A stretch of 64,000 bases of DNA from Rhodospirillales bacterium (GCA_016710335.1 JADJXQ010000010.1:15551-79550), one strand, 5' to 3'. Numbered from the stretch's first letter, positions 25,405 to 34,263 are shown. Numbers and translations: made by a program. The notes: generated from the sequence alone by a model not told the origin.

Positions 25405-26519
25405 CGCCCCTCGTTCGTCGCCGCCATCGGCAGGCGGACGCGGACTTCGGTGCGGCCGGGCTGGCTGTCCACTTCGATCACGCCGCCGTGCTCGCCGATG
25501 ATCTTGGCCACCAGCGCCAGCCCGAGGCCGCTGCCTCCGCGCTTGGTGGTGACGAACGGATCGAAGATATGGGGTTTTATGTCGTCCGGGACGCCCTCGC
25601 CGTTGTCGTGAATACTTATCATCAAGGGCAGATGCACCCGCGCGTGGCTGCCGGGCACGGCAAAGCGAACGCCGTGCCCGTAGCGCGTGGTGATCGTGAC
25701 CTTGCCGCCCGCGGACGGCAAGGCTTCGGCGGCGTTCTTGACGAGGTTGAGGAATACCTGCGTCAGCTGGTCACGATGACCATAGACCGCCGGCAACGAC
25801 GGATCGTAGTTTTCGGCGATCGACAACGCGCCGCCGGCGCCGCTCTCCACCAGCATGCGCACCCTGTTCAACACCTGGTGGATGTTGACGGGTTCCCTCG
25901 CCTGCGGGCCTCCGTCGCTGAACACCTCCATGCGATCGACCAGGGCGCACACCCGGTCCGTTTCGTCGCGGATCAGCCGGGTGAGCGCGCGATCCTCGGC
26001 GGAGACATTCTGTTCCAGCAACTGCGCGGCGCCGCGAATGCCGGCAAGAGGGTTCTTGACTTCGTGCGCCAGCATCGCCGCCAGCGCACTGACTGATCGG
26101 GCGGCGCCGCGGTGGCTCAACTGGCGCTCGATCTTGGCCGCGATCGACTGCTCCTGCATGGAGACGACGATGGCGTCGGGCACATCTGCCAGCGGCGACG
26201 CCCAGATGTTGACGACGTGGCGGCCGATCTTCGGGTTCTCCAGCGCGACATCGTATTCCGCCGCCGGGCACCCGCCAGCGCGCGCTTGCCGGATCAGCGT
26301 AAACAGCGGGCTGTCGACCGGCATCAGGTGGTCGAGGCTCTGTCCCGCCAGGTGCTTGGCGCTGCTGCAGAAGAAATGCTCCCCGGCGCTGTTGACGTAG
26401 AGAATCCGCGCGTCGGCATCGACGACGACGATCACCGACCGCAGGCTGTTCAGAACTGCGTCCGGCGACAGGGTGCCGGTCTGCACGCTGCGGCGGGTGT
26501 CGAGCATGATCTGGTCCAT
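25401..26519 (-). CDS. ntrB: Nitrogen sensor kinase NtrB (NR(II))
   Basis: A 372-residue soluble histidine kinase. A PAS domain (about 20-130) precedes HisKA with phospho-His in AMLAHEVKNPLAGIRGAAQLLE (about 152) and HATPase_c with NLVKNAAEAL, IHDNGEGVP and GGSGLGLALVAKI. It has no membrane segments, as expected for NtrB, which reads nitrogen status through PII (GlnB). It lies 12 bp after dusB and overlaps ntrC by 4 bp, matching the classic nifR3-ntrB-ntrC operon. Confidence 0.95.
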   Translation of the reverse strand: MDQIMLDTRRSVQTGTLSPDAVLNSLRSVIVVVDADARILYVNSAGEHFFCSSAKHLAGQSLDHLMPVDSPLFTLIRQARAGGCPAAEYDVALENPKIGRHVVNIWASPLADVPDAIVVSMQEQSIAAKIERQLSHRGAARSVSALAAMLAHEVKNPLAGIRGAAQLLEQNVSAEDRALTRLIRDETDRVCALVDRMEVFSDGGPQAREPVNIHQVLNRVRMLVESGAGGALSIAENYDPSLPAVYGHRDQLTQVFLNLVKNAAEALPSAGGKVTITTRYGHGVRFAVPGSHARVHLPLMISIHDNGEGVPDDIKPHIFDPFVTTKRGGSGLGLALVAKIIGEHGGVIEVDSQPGRTEVRVRLPMAATNEGR

Positions 26520-26531
26520 CGGTGTCCCGCT

Positions 26532-27536
26532 TCAAGCCGCCGCCTGCCGATCGCTCGCGGCGACGTAATAGTCCCGCACCATGCCCTTGACGGCCTCGGG
26601 GTCGGTCTCCTGCATGATGCGTGCGCGGAACGCGGCCGAGTCGGCGAGGCCCTTCGAGTACCAGCCGATGTGCTTGCGGGCGATCCGCATTCCCGCATCA
26701 TGGCCATAATGCGCCAGCATCTCCTCGTAGTGCCGCAGCACCGTCGCACGCTGCTCGGCCAATGCCGGCGGCGCCGGCCGGCGCCCGGTCGAGAGAAATT
26801 CGGCAACGTCCGCCAGGAGCCATGGCCGGCCATAGGCGCCGCGGCCGATCATCACCGCGTCGGCGCCGGATTCCTCCAGGAGACTGAGCGCCGCGTCCTC
26901 GTCGGTGACGTCGCCGTTGCCGATGACCGGGATGGCGACCGCCTCCTTGACCCTCCTGATGTAGGACCAGTCGGCGCGGCCGTTGTAGAACTGGTTGCGG
27001 GTGCGGCCGTGGATGGTGATGGCCTGCACGCCGACGCCCTCGGCAATACGCGCCAGCGCGACGGCATTGCGGCTGCCGTCGTCCCAGCCGGTGCGCATCT
27101 TGACGGTCACCGGCACGTCGACGGCCTTGACGACGGCGGCCATGATCCGCGTCGCCAGCGCCTCCTCCCGCATCAAGGCGGCGCCGGCGTCGCCATTCAC
27201 CACCTTCTTCACGGGACACCCCATGTTGATGTCGATGAGCGCCGCGCCCAAGTCGCGACAGATCCGCGCCGCGTCGGCCATCACCGTCGGCTCGCATCCG
27301 GCAAGCTGTACAGCCGCCGGCTGCTCATCGAGCGCCGCTTTGGAGCGTTTCAAGGTTTTTCGCGAGGCATACACCACCGCCTGGCTGGCGATCATCTCGG
27401 AAACCACCAGTCCCGCCCCGAAGCGCTTGACGAGGCGCCGGAACGGCGGATCGGTGACGCCGGACATCGGCGCCAGAATGACGCGTGACGTAAGCGTCAC
27501 GTTGCCGATGCACAAGGGCTGAGCGGGTGCGGTCAT
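26532..27536 (-). CDS. dusB: tRNA-dihydrouridine synthase DusB (NifR3)
   Basis: A 334-residue FMN enzyme that reduces uridine in the tRNA D-loop. The start is taken at MTAPAQPLCIGNV; a further 21 codons upstream are open. LAPMSGVTDPPFRR (about 24-37) binds FMN, the catalytic Cys is in DINMGCPVKKV (about 107), TVKMRTGW and ITIHGRTRNQ follow, and GNGDV and GRGAYGRPWL close the barrel. Formerly nifR3, it heads the ntrBC operon in many alphaproteobacteria and does so here. Confidence 0.95.
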   Translation of the reverse strand: MTAPAQPLCIGNVTLTSRVILAPMSGVTDPPFRRLVKRFGAGLVVSEMIASQAVVYASRKTLKRSKAALDEQPAAVQLAGCEPTVMADAARICRDLGAALIDINMGCPVKKVVNGDAGAALMREEALATRIMAAVVKAVDVPVTVKMRTGWDDGSRNAVALARIAEGVGVQAITIHGRTRNQFYNGRADWSYIRRVKEAVAIPVIGNGDVTDEDAALSLLEESGADAVMIGRGAYGRPWLLADVAEFLSTGRRPAPPALAEQRATVLRHYEEMLAHYGHDAGMRIARKHIGWYSKGLADSAAFRARIMQETDPEAVKGMVRDYYVAASDRQAAA

Positions 27537-27625
27537 TTGATGATTAGATAGGCACATGCGCGGAATTGCAAGGAGATGCCTTGCATCCGTCCGCACCACC
27601 GCAACCGCCGACGGCGGCTCCCCGA

Positions 27626-28384
27626 TCAGCCGATCAGGACGTCGGTGACGAATTTCAACCCCGGATATCCGAGCGTCAACAGGAGATAGGCGAGCAGCAC
27701 CAGGCGCGCCGCACGCCGCCCGCGCACGCCGCTGATGTAGTGCGCGGCAAGCAGGCCGGCGACCACCAGAAACGCCGTGATGGTCAGGATCGTCTTGTGG
27801 TCAAAGACCAACAACGCGCCGGTTTCATGATATTGCACCGCCATCCCGGTCGCCAAGCCGAGGGCCAGAAGGACCTCCCCTATCAGCAGCAGGCGCACCA
27901 CCAGGGTTTCGCAACTGGCGATCGGCGGCAGCATTCGCGTCAACGCCGTCGGCTGCTTCTGCTTCAGCGCCCGCTCCTGCAGGAACGCGGCGAGAGCGGC
28001 AATGGCGGCAACAGTCACGATGCCGTAGGTGACCACCGAGAGGACAATGTGCACGGCGGTCCAACCGGTCGTGGCCGCTCCGGAATCCAGAGGCTGACCG
28101 GGCGTCTGTTGCCAAACGGACGCGATGCCGCCGAGCAGGATCATGTAACCGCAGACGACCGGCGCCAAACGCCAAGCCTGTGGCGCCACCGCCGCCGTCA
28201 CGGCATAGATCGCGAGCGTGGCGGCCACGGTCAGCCACAGTGCCGCGGCCAGGCTGGTTTCCCATGCCCCGGCCAGTTGCCAGCCGGCGCGGGCGAACGC
28301 CGCCGCCGCCGCCAGCCCGACCACGCCCCAGAACAGAGCGTCGCGGGAAGGCAGACGTCGCAGCACCTGCAGTGAAGCGGGCAC
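27626..28384 (-). CDS. CcsA/YpjD-like cytochrome c assembly-type membrane protein
   Basis: A 252-residue protein with about eight hydrophobic helices. The block WTAVHIVLSVVTYGIVTVAA (about 104-123) and the C-terminal HKTILTITAFLVV match the CcsA/HemX/YpjD part of the cytochrome c assembly superfamily. Histidines in TAVHIV and VFDHK are the likely haem ligands. The full WWD haem-binding motif of CcmC/CcmF/CcsA is not visible, so a role like YpjD rather than a holocytochrome synthase is more likely. In alphaproteobacteria similar genes sit beside ffh or corC; here it lies between dusB and the divergent ispDF. Confidence 0.75.
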   Translation of the reverse strand: MPASLQVLRRLPSRDALFWGVVGLAAAAAFARAGWQLAGAWETSLAAALWLTVAATLAIYAVTAAVAPQAWRLAPVVCGYMILLGGIASVWQQTPGQPLDSGAATTGWTAVHIVLSVVTYGIVTVAAIAALAAFLQERALKQKQPTALTRMLPPIASCETLVVRLLLIGEVLLALGLATGMAVQYHETGALLVFDHKTILTITAFLVVAGLLAAHYISGVRGRRAARLVLLAYLLLTLGYPGLKFVTDVLIG

Positions 28385-28540
28385 GAACGCGGCAATTGCG
28401 GACGCATTGATGAGGACGGTGTCGATCAGCGCTTCGCTCTTTCGTGCTCGGGAAACGACCGGGATGAAGTCCAGGGTTGCCTTTGGTAATCGAGTTTACA
28501 ACAGTAGCGCGGGGCGAACACCCCGCCGAATAAGGCCTTA

Positions 28541-29755
28541 ATGGGAAAACCCATGACCACCCGCATTGGAACCTGCGTTGCCCTGATCGTCGCCGGCGGA
28601 CGCGGCGACCGATTCGGCGCGGACATCCCGAAGCAGTATTGCCGGATCGCGGGCGAGCCGGTGTTGCGGCGCACCGTCAAGGCGTTCGTCGGCCATGGCC
28701 GCGTCGCAACTGTTCGGGTGGTGATCCGCCCCGGCGACGAAGACCTTTACGCGGCCGCGACCGCAGGTCTTGCCGTCATGGACCCGACCCACGGCGGCGC
28801 CAGCCGGCAGGAATCGGTGCGGCGCGGGTTGGAAAGCCTCGCGGCAGAAGCACCCGACGTGGTGCTCATCCACGACGCCGCGCGCCCGTTCGTGTCGAAC
28901 GCGGTGGTCTCGCGGGTCCTGGACGCCCTCGACGCCGCGGTGGGTGCGATCCCGGCAATGCCGGTCGTCGACACACTGAAGCGCGCAAGCGGTGCGGGCG
29001 ATCGGGTGGCCGCGACTATCGAGCGCCGCGGTCTATGGCGGGCACAGACGCCGCAAGGATTTCGGTTCGCGCCGATCCTGGACGCCCACCGGCGCTTTGC
29101 CGGCACTGACCTCACCGACGACGCCGCGGTTGCCGCACAGGCTGGTTTAGACGTAGCGCTGGTCGAAGGGGACGAGGAGAACGTGAAGATCACCACCCGC
29201 GAAGACCTTCAGCGTGCCGAACACTGGTGCGCCCAGGGTGGCGAAACCCGCACTGGCTTCGGTTTCGACGTCCATCGCTTCGGTCCCGGCGATCATGTGA
29301 CCCTCTGTGGCGTCCGCATCCCGTTCCGCGCCGGCCTCGCCGGCCATTCGGATGCCGACGTGGGACTGCACGCGATCACCGATGCGCTGCTGGGAGCGAT
29401 CGGCGGCGGCGATATCGGCGCGCATTTTCCGCCGGGCGACAAACGCTGGAAGAACGCGTCGTCGGAGATCTTCCTCCGCCACGCCGGTACCATGGTCGCA
29501 GACGCCGCCGGCCGCATCGTCAACATCGACGTGACCCTCGTCTGCGAGCGACCGCGCATCGGCCCGCACCGAGCAGCGATGATCGCGACCATTGCCACCG
29601 TGCTCGGCGTTCCGCCGGAGCGCATCAGCGTCAAGGCGACGACGACCGAGCGCCTCGGCTTCACCGGCCGCGAGGAGGGCATTGCCGCGCAGGCCGTCGC
29701 CACGGTGGTGCTGCCGCCTCCGGCCGATGCCCAAAGGCCAGTCAAACGGCCGTAA
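28541..29755 (+). CDS. ispDF: Bifunctional IspD/IspF of the MEP isoprenoid pathway
   Basis: A 404-residue fusion. Residues 1-230 are IspD (CDP-ME synthase: LIVAGGRGDRFGADIPKQY, VLIHDAARPFV, AQTPQGFRF, TDDAAVA). Residues 237-395 are IspF (MECDP synthase: GFDVHRFGPGD, GHSDADVGLHAITDALLGA, GDIGAHFPPGD, KATTTERLGFTGREEG), including its metal-binding Asp/His residues. The two enzymes catalyse the third and fifth steps from DXP to IPP and DMAPP. The fusion is common in alpha- and epsilonproteobacteria. The start could be Met1 or Met5 (MTTRIG). It is monocistronic, divergent from the CcsA-like gene. Confidence 0.95.
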   Translation: MGKPMTTRIGTCVALIVAGGRGDRFGADIPKQYCRIAGEPVLRRTVKAFVGHGRVATVRVVIRPGDEDLYAAATAGLAVMDPTHGGASRQESVRRGLESLAAEAPDVVLIHDAARPFVSNAVVSRVLDALDAAVGAIPAMPVVDTLKRASGAGDRVAATIERRGLWRAQTPQGFRFAPILDAHRRFAGTDLTDDAAVAAQAGLDVALVEGDEENVKITTREDLQRAEHWCAQGGETRTGFGFDVHRFGPGDHVTLCGVRIPFRAGLAGHSDADVGLHAITDALLGAIGGGDIGAHFPPGDKRWKNASSEIFLRHAGTMVADAAGRIVNIDVTLVCERPRIGPHRAAMIATIATVLGVPPERISVKATTTERLGFTGREEGIAAQAVATVVLPPPADAQRPVKRP

Positions 29756-29798
29756 GTTCACCGACGCCCGCTCAAGGTGAGCAGCGGCGTCAGGACGC

Positions 29799-29908
29799 CT
29801 AGTGCAGCAGCGTATTCAAAGAATGCGCCATAGCTGCACGCGAGTTCTTGATTCTCGTGCACACTATGACCCATTCGACTGAATCAATCGAATGGGTCTG
29901 TGCACTAG
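29799..29908. repeat. 110-bp interspersed palindromic repeat, copy B
   Basis: Second copy of the element at 18648-18757, also exactly 110 bp and bounded by CTAG. Here the ends are a perfect 8-bp inverted repeat, CTAGTGCA and TGCACTAG. Inside are further dyads: GCGTATTC/GAATGCGC around AAA, TGCACGCGAG/CTCGTGCA, and CATTCGA/TCGAATG. The right-hand CTAG supplies the cutA stop codon, as copy A does for trkA. It starts 43 bp after the ispDF stop and occupies most of the gap between convergent genes, so it may also act as a bidirectional transcription barrier. Confidence 0.82.
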
Positions 29909-30240
29909 TCCTCCTCCGGTTGATCGGTTTCCGCAGCGATCCAGGCAATATAGTCGGGGTTGCCGCCGACGATCGGCAGGGCGACGACGCAGGGACACGT
30001 ATAATCGTGCAACTCCATCACTCGCTGGGTGACGCGGTCGACGAGATCGCTACGGGTCTTCAGCACCAGGGCGACCTCGGTCTCCTCCTGAACCTCTCCG
30101 TCCCACCTGTAGACGGAGGTGATATCGCCGAGAACATTGGCACAAGCGACCAAGCGCTCCTCTACCAGGGTGGCGCCGATGCTCAACGCTTCATCCTGGG
30201 ACGCTGCGGTGACGTAGATCATCGTGGCGGCGACGGTCAT
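29905..30240 (-). CDS. cutA: Divalent-cation tolerance protein CutA
   Basis: A 111-residue protein of the trimeric, PII-like CutA1 family from the MTVAATMIYVTAAS start; an upstream open stretch of 22 codons overlaps the next gene and is less likely used. Family motifs are VTAASQDEALSIGATLVEERLVACANVL, IYRWDG-like VYRWDGEVQEETEVALVLKT and YTCPCVVALPI-GN. The family was named for copper tolerance; its molecular role is still unclear. The final acidic DQPEED and the TAG stop abut a 110-bp repeat, and the TAG lies in that repeat's terminal CTAG. Confidence 0.93.
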   Translation of the reverse strand: MTVAATMIYVTAASQDEALSIGATLVEERLVACANVLGDITSVYRWDGEVQEETEVALVLKTRSDLVDRVTQRVMELHDYTCPCVVALPIVGGNPDYIAWIAAETDQPEED

Positions 30241-30250
30241 CGTTACAGCC

Positions 30251-30823
30251 TCACGGGCCGGTGCGGACAAGGGTACCGGTGACGTATTTGAGATGAAGTC
30301 CTTCACGGATGCGCGAGAACTCCAGATGCAGCCCCTCGTCGGTCAGGGTCCGATCGTAGGTCTGAAGCTCGTACCCGGCATCCTCCATGATGAGAAGGGC
30401 GTAGACCGTGAGTGTCTTGCCGCGGAGCGCCGCCCACACGAAAGGATCGCCCTTGAACGGATCGAGCGGCACCGGATTGCCGAACAGGTCCTTGCGCATG
30501 GCGGATGCGAACACACCCTCCCGGCCAGAACGCGTAAAGTCTATGGAGTACGTCTTGCGCGCGGGGCCCCTATCCGTTTCCCGCGTCGAGGTTGACCAGG
30601 TGACGTTGAAGCCATTGTTCGTAGGCCTGATAACGACCCCTAGGTCGCGCCGGCTCGCATCCGCCGCATCGTCAGCAGCGGTTGCGCCTTCGTAGGATCC
30701 GTAGAAATCCGCAATCTGCGCTTGTTGTTCATCGGCACTCGCGCCACTCGCGCCGTAGACGCCAATGGCGAGGACGATGAGCAATGCGCACCGGCAGATG
30801 GTCCTCATCGCGACCCGCTTCAC
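30251..30823 (-). CDS. Secreted hypothetical protein
   Basis: A 190-residue protein with a clear Sec signal (MKRVAMRTICRCALLIVLAI, then GVYGASGASA and DEQQ as the likely cleavage site). The mature part is soluble and beta-rich, with IADFYGSYEG, RPTNNGFNVTWSTSTRE, RKTYSIDFTR, GDPFVWAALRGKTLTVYALL and GLHLEFSRIREGLHLKYVTG. It looks like a small lipocalin-like or DUF-type periplasmic barrel, but I do not recognise a named family. cutA follows with a 10-bp gap, so the two are probably cotranscribed. The second Met (MRTICR) is an alternative start. Confidence 0.7.
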   Translation of the reverse strand: MKRVAMRTICRCALLIVLAIGVYGASGASADEQQAQIADFYGSYEGATAADDAADASRRDLGVVIRPTNNGFNVTWSTSTRETDRGPARKTYSIDFTRSGREGVFASAMRKDLFGNPVPLDPFKGDPFVWAALRGKTLTVYALLIMEDAGYELQTYDRTLTDEGLHLEFSRIREGLHLKYVTGTLVRTGP

Positions 30824-30850
30824 CGCCCCGCTATCGCTCGCCCGTCCATG

Positions 30851-30927
30851 TGGTCGGAGCGGCCGGATTCGAACCGGCGACCCCTACACCCCCAGTGTAG
30901 TGCGCTACCAGGCTGCGCCACGCTCCG
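30851..30927 (-). tRNA. tRNA-Pro (anticodon GGG)
   Basis: A 77-nt cloverleaf on the minus strand with encoded CCA. The acceptor arm CGGAGCG pairs with CGCTCCG. The D-arm is GCGCAGCCTGGTAGCGC, the anticodon arm CTACA-CTGGGGG-TGTAG with GGG at positions 34-36, and the T-arm GCCGGTTCGAATCCGGC. The anticodon reads proline codons CCC and CCU. It lies between the secreted hypothetical gene and merR, 82 bp from the latter. Confidence 0.96.
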
Positions 30928-31008
30928 CCATCACGTTCGACTATATCCCGCTGCCGCAGAGCCACGCAACCGGCACGGCCGGCGCGCGGCGGCTCCTTCG
31001 CCCCGACA

Positions 31009-31458
31009 TCACTTCAACAGCCCGCGGCAGGCCAGCAACTCATCGAGAATTCCCTTGAGTTCGGCCCGGAGCGCGTCGTCGCCGTCGTCATGGACCTCCG
31101 CTGCAGGCTCCAGCATCGCCTCCGGCTCGTCCGGCGACACTTCTGGACCAGGCTTGTCGGAGGCGGGAGTCTTTTGACGTAGCAGCTTCTGGGCGCCGCG
31201 GATGGTGTATCCCTCGTCGTGGAGCAGGGATCGAATCCGGCGCAGAAGTACAATGTCTTCAGGTCGATAATAGCGGCGGCCGCCGCCACGCTTGAGCGGG
31301 CGGATTTGCGGAAACTTGCTCTCCCAGAAGCGCAGCACGTGCTGAGGAAGGTCCAGTTCGTCGGAGACCTCGGCAATCGTCCGGAATGCGGCAGGCGACT
31401 TCGCGCCGGGTGCCCGCGATCCATGGTTGGTGCTGTTGATCTCAGCCGGTTCCGCCAT
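31009..31458 (-). CDS. MerR-family transcriptional regulator
   Basis: 149 residues from the MAEPAEINS start, 1 bp after ihfA. The winged HTH of the MerR family is at about 25-90: AFRTIAEVSDELDLPQHVLRFWESKFPQIRPLKR with GGGRRYYRPEDIVLLRRI, then LLHDEGYTIRGAQKLLR. The C-terminus is acidic and carries no metal-binding cysteines, so it is not a mercury or copper sensor. This short MerR next to ihfA is a conserved alphaproteobacterial arrangement; its targets are unknown. The tRNA-Pro follows on the same strand. Confidence 0.9.
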   Translation of the reverse strand: MAEPAEINSTNHGSRAPGAKSPAAFRTIAEVSDELDLPQHVLRFWESKFPQIRPLKRGGGRRYYRPEDIVLLRRIRSLLHDEGYTIRGAQKLLRQKTPASDKPGPEVSPDEPEAMLEPAAEVHDDGDDALRAELKGILDELLACRGLLK

Positions 31459-31459
31459 G

Positions 31460-31774
31460 TCAATATCCCGGCGGCGGCTCACGATCCTGGTTGATGCGGC
31501 CCTTCAGCACCTGCGAGGCGCGAAAGGCCAGAACCCGGCGGGGATGGATGGGCACTTCTTCGCCGGTCTTGGGGTTGCGGCCGATGCGCTGCCCCTTTTG
31601 GCGGACGGAGAAGGTTCCGAACGACGAGATCTTGACGATTTCGCCCCGCGCCAGGGCGTCGGATATCTCGTCCAGCACCGTCTCGACCAGCTTCGCCGAT
31701 TCGTTTCGAGAGAGGCCGACTTCCTGGTACACCGCTTCGCTGAGGTACGCCCTTGTGATGGTTCGCTCAGACAT
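31460..31774 (-). CDS. ihfA: Integration host factor subunit alpha
   Basis: 104 residues of the HU/IHF family. The alpha-subunit pattern is TRAYLSEAVYQEVGLSRNES, GEIVKISSFGTFSVRQKGQR, IGRNPKTGEEVPIHPRRVL and FRASQVLKGRIN. The Pro of RNPKTGEEVPI is the residue that wedges into bent DNA. It dimerises with IhfB (not in this window) to bend DNA at sigma-54 promoters, replication and recombination sites. It is followed after 1 bp by merR and preceded by fabH on the same strand, the usual alphaproteobacterial order plsX-fabH-ihfA-merR. Confidence 0.96.
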   Translation of the reverse strand: MSERTITRAYLSEAVYQEVGLSRNESAKLVETVLDEISDALARGEIVKISSFGTFSVRQKGQRIGRNPKTGEEVPIHPRRVLAFRASQVLKGRINQDREPPPGY

Positions 31775-31911
31775 CCGTCCCGCCCCTGCATAGAATTCGG
31801 ACGAGCAGCGTATCCTTCCAAGAGAATCGCGTCAATATCAGAGGGATGGGAAGATTGTTTCGAGTGATTCCTGGTTGCGGCAGTCCTTCGAGCGAGGAAC
31901 GCGGTTAACCG

Positions 31912-32910
31912 TCACCAGCGGACGAGGCTGGCGCCCCACGCGAGACCGCCGCCGATCCCTTCCATGAGCACTATGTCGCCCCGCTTGATCCGCCCGTCGT
32001 GGACGGCTTCATCGAGAGCGAGCGGAATGGAGGCGGCGGAGGTGTTGGCGTGTCGGTCGATGGTCGTCACGATCCGCTCCTGTGGCACGTTGAGCTTGCG
32101 CGACAACCCCTCGATGATGCGGAGGTTGGCCTGATGGGGAACGAGCCAGTCGATGTCGCCGAGGCTCATGCCATTGACCGCGACAATCTGCTCCGCGGCG
32201 GAGGCCAAGTTCTTGACCGCGTGGCGAAACACCTCCTTGCCGGACATGCGCAGGTGGCCGACGGTCTGCGTCGCCGATGGTCCGCCGTCGACATAGAGGA
32301 TATCGCGGTGGCGCCCGTCCGAATACAGGCGCGACGACAGAATGCCACGTGCGTCGCCCCATCCTGCCGCGCCGGGTTCACCCACGTCACTCTCGCCGGC
32401 GCGGAGCACCACGGCCCCGGCGCCGTCACCGAACAGGACGCAAGTGGCGCGGTCTTCCCAATCGAGGATGCGGGAATAGGTTTCGGCGCCGATCACCAGG
32501 GCGGTGCGCGCCTGCCCCAGCCGTATGAAATTGTCGGCCACCGCGAGCGCGAACACGAAGCCCGAGCATACTGCCTGAACGTCGAAGGCGAACGCGTTGA
32601 CCAGCTTCATCTTGGCCTGCACGCGGGTCGCGGTGGCGGGAAACGTATCGTCCGGCGTCGTGGTGGCGACGATGACCGCATCCACCTCCGCGGGTTCCAC
32701 CCCGGCATCGGCCAGCGACGCGGCGCCCGCTCTGACGCCGAGATCGGACGTGACTTCGCCGTCGGCGGCGATATGGCGTTGGGTGATGCCGGTGCGAGCG
32801 ACGATCCAGTCGTCGCTGGTGTCCATGCGCTCCGCCAGTTCCGCATTGGTCACGATCCGCTCGGGCAGGTGCGAACCGCACCCGATGATCTGCGATCGAA
32901 TGCCGGTCAT
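31912..32910 (-). CDS. fabH: 3-oxoacyl-ACP synthase III (FabH)
   Basis: A 332-residue initiating condensing enzyme of type II fatty-acid synthesis, joining acetyl-CoA (or another acyl-CoA) to malonyl-ACP. The catalytic Cys is in DVQAVCSGFVFAL (about 117), the His in WLVPHQANLRII (about 258) and the Asn in HANTSAASIPLALDEAV (about 288). The N-terminal GCGSHLPERIVTNAELAERM and DDWIVARTGITQRHI are typical. It overlaps plsX by 4 bp and is followed by ihfA, linking phospholipid and fatty-acid initiation. Confidence 0.96.
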   Translation of the reverse strand: MTGIRSQIIGCGSHLPERIVTNAELAERMDTSDDWIVARTGITQRHIAADGEVTSDLGVRAGAASLADAGVEPAEVDAVIVATTTPDDTFPATATRVQAKMKLVNAFAFDVQAVCSGFVFALAVADNFIRLGQARTALVIGAETYSRILDWEDRATCVLFGDGAGAVVLRAGESDVGEPGAAGWGDARGILSSRLYSDGRHRDILYVDGGPSATQTVGHLRMSGKEVFRHAVKNLASAAEQIVAVNGMSLGDIDWLVPHQANLRIIEGLSRKLNVPQERIVTTIDRHANTSAASIPLALDEAVHDGRIKRGDIVLMEGIGGGLAWGASLVRW

Positions 32911-33992
32911 GATCCGGCGACCATTTTCAGGCCGTCGTCCGGGTTCGGCCGGATGTGTGCCAGATCCTCCTTGATGCCCTCGTTGACGCCGTCTGCGATC
33001 AGGTCAACGGCGGCACCGATGGCGTTGGCGAAGCTGACCGCATCGGCGCCGCCGTGGCTCTTCACGCACACGCCGTTGAGGCCGAGGAACATGGCGCCGT
33101 TGTAGAGGCGCGGATCGAAGCGCCTGCGAACCTTGCTCAACGCGGGCCAAGCCAGCGCGGCGCCGATGCGCGCCAGCAGCGAGCTGTTGAGAGCCTCGCG
33201 CACCGCCCGTGAATAGAGGCGCGCCGCTCCTTCCATGCTCTTGAGGGCAACGTTGCCTGTAAATCCGTCGATGACGATCACGTCCACCGTACCTTCCAGA
33301 ATATCGTTACCTTCCACAAAGCCATGAAAATCGATGGCCAGCGGGCTTGCCTGCAAGATCGCGGCGGCCTTCTGGACCGACTCGTTGCCCTTCAAATGCT
33401 CTTCGCCGATGTTCAGCAGCCCGACCTTCGGCTCTTCCAGGCGCAACACCCGCTTCGCGAACACCTCTCCCATCAGGGCAAACTGTACCAGGTTGTCGGC
33501 GGTGCATTCGACGTTGGCGCCGAGATCCAGCATGACGAATCGGCCGCGCATGGTCGGGCCGAGACCGGCGATGGCGGGGCGGTCGATGCCCGGCAATGTC
33601 CTCAGAACGACTTTGGCCATAGCCATCAGGGCGCCGGTGTTACCGGCAGAGACGATGCCCTGCGCCTCGCCGGACGCCACCGCGTCGATGGCCTTGCGCA
33701 TGCTGCTGCCGCGGCCGGTCCTCAGCGCTACGGTCGGCTTTTCGTCATTGGCAATGACAGCCTCGGTGTGGCGGATGTCGACATGTTGACCAAGAGCGTG
33801 GTGCTTGCGCAGCAGATCCTGAAGCGCGGGTTCGTCCCCGAACAGCAGGAAGCGCGCCTCCCTGCGGCTTCTTAGAAAGTGTTCCAGGCCGGCCACCACC
33901 ATCTGCGGCGCATCGTCGCCACCCATAGCGTCGATCGAGATGGTGATGCGGCCCGACATCGAACGCTCTGCCTCAACCGCGTTCGCGGTCAT
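32907..33992 (-). CDS. plsX: Phosphate acyltransferase PlsX
   Basis: 361 residues from the start at MTANAVEAERS, chosen for the AGGTG at 6 bp spacing. The Met at 33959 (MSGRITISIDAMGGDDAP) matches the family N-terminus and may be the true start. PlsX converts acyl-ACP to acyl-phosphate for PlsY. Motifs are DAMGGDDAP, RTGRGSSMRKAIDAVASGEA, SAGNTGALMAMAKVVL, MLDLGANVECTADNLVQFA, GLLNIGEEHLKGNE, IDFHGFVEGNDI and VIVDGFTGNVALK-like VIVIDGFTGN. It overlaps fabH by 4 bp. Confidence 0.95.
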   Translation of the reverse strand: MTANAVEAERSMSGRITISIDAMGGDDAPQMVVAGLEHFLRSRREARFLLFGDEPALQDLLRKHHALGQHVDIRHTEAVIANDEKPTVALRTGRGSSMRKAIDAVASGEAQGIVSAGNTGALMAMAKVVLRTLPGIDRPAIAGLGPTMRGRFVMLDLGANVECTADNLVQFALMGEVFAKRVLRLEEPKVGLLNIGEEHLKGNESVQKAAAILQASPLAIDFHGFVEGNDILEGTVDVIVIDGFTGNVALKSMEGAARLYSRAVREALNSSLLARIGAALAWPALSKVRRRFDPRLYNGAMFLGLNGVCVKSHGGADAVSFANAIGAAVDLIADGVNEGIKEDLAHIRPNPDDGLKMVAGS

Positions 33993-34263
33993 GACACACC
34001 TGCCGCGCAAGTACGCCCATGCAGTCCTGCCTCTCCCACTGCTGTGTTTTCCGGATGAGACGGAGCGACGCGGCTCCTTCAAGCTCTTCTGGTATGATCA
34101 TTTTCGGAGTTTTCAAGTCGTGTGCACGGACACCGGTGGCCGACGCTCTCCTGGACACCGCTCGCCGACTGCGCGGCCCAGCCAGACGAAGCGCAGTCGA
34201 CACGATCCGACACCGTGCAGCGTCGGGTCTTGTTACAAAAGTTTGAGCGCCAGGGCAACCCGT
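33993..34263. other. Spacer where rpmF would usually lie; no L32 gene seen
   Basis: In many proteobacteria the short gene for ribosomal protein L32 (rpmF) lies between the DUF177 gene and plsX. I looked at this 271-bp gap in all minus-strand frames for the L32 signature (a VPKKK start and a CxxCG pair) and found none. The frames present are arginine-rich and unlike any family. rpmF is presumably elsewhere in the genome. Confidence 0.55.

Noticed and set aside
29799..29908. The 110-bp repeat as a tRNA or small RNA gene
   Set aside because: It does not fold as a cloverleaf, and the presence of a second diverged copy with CTAG ends fits a mobile repeat better.
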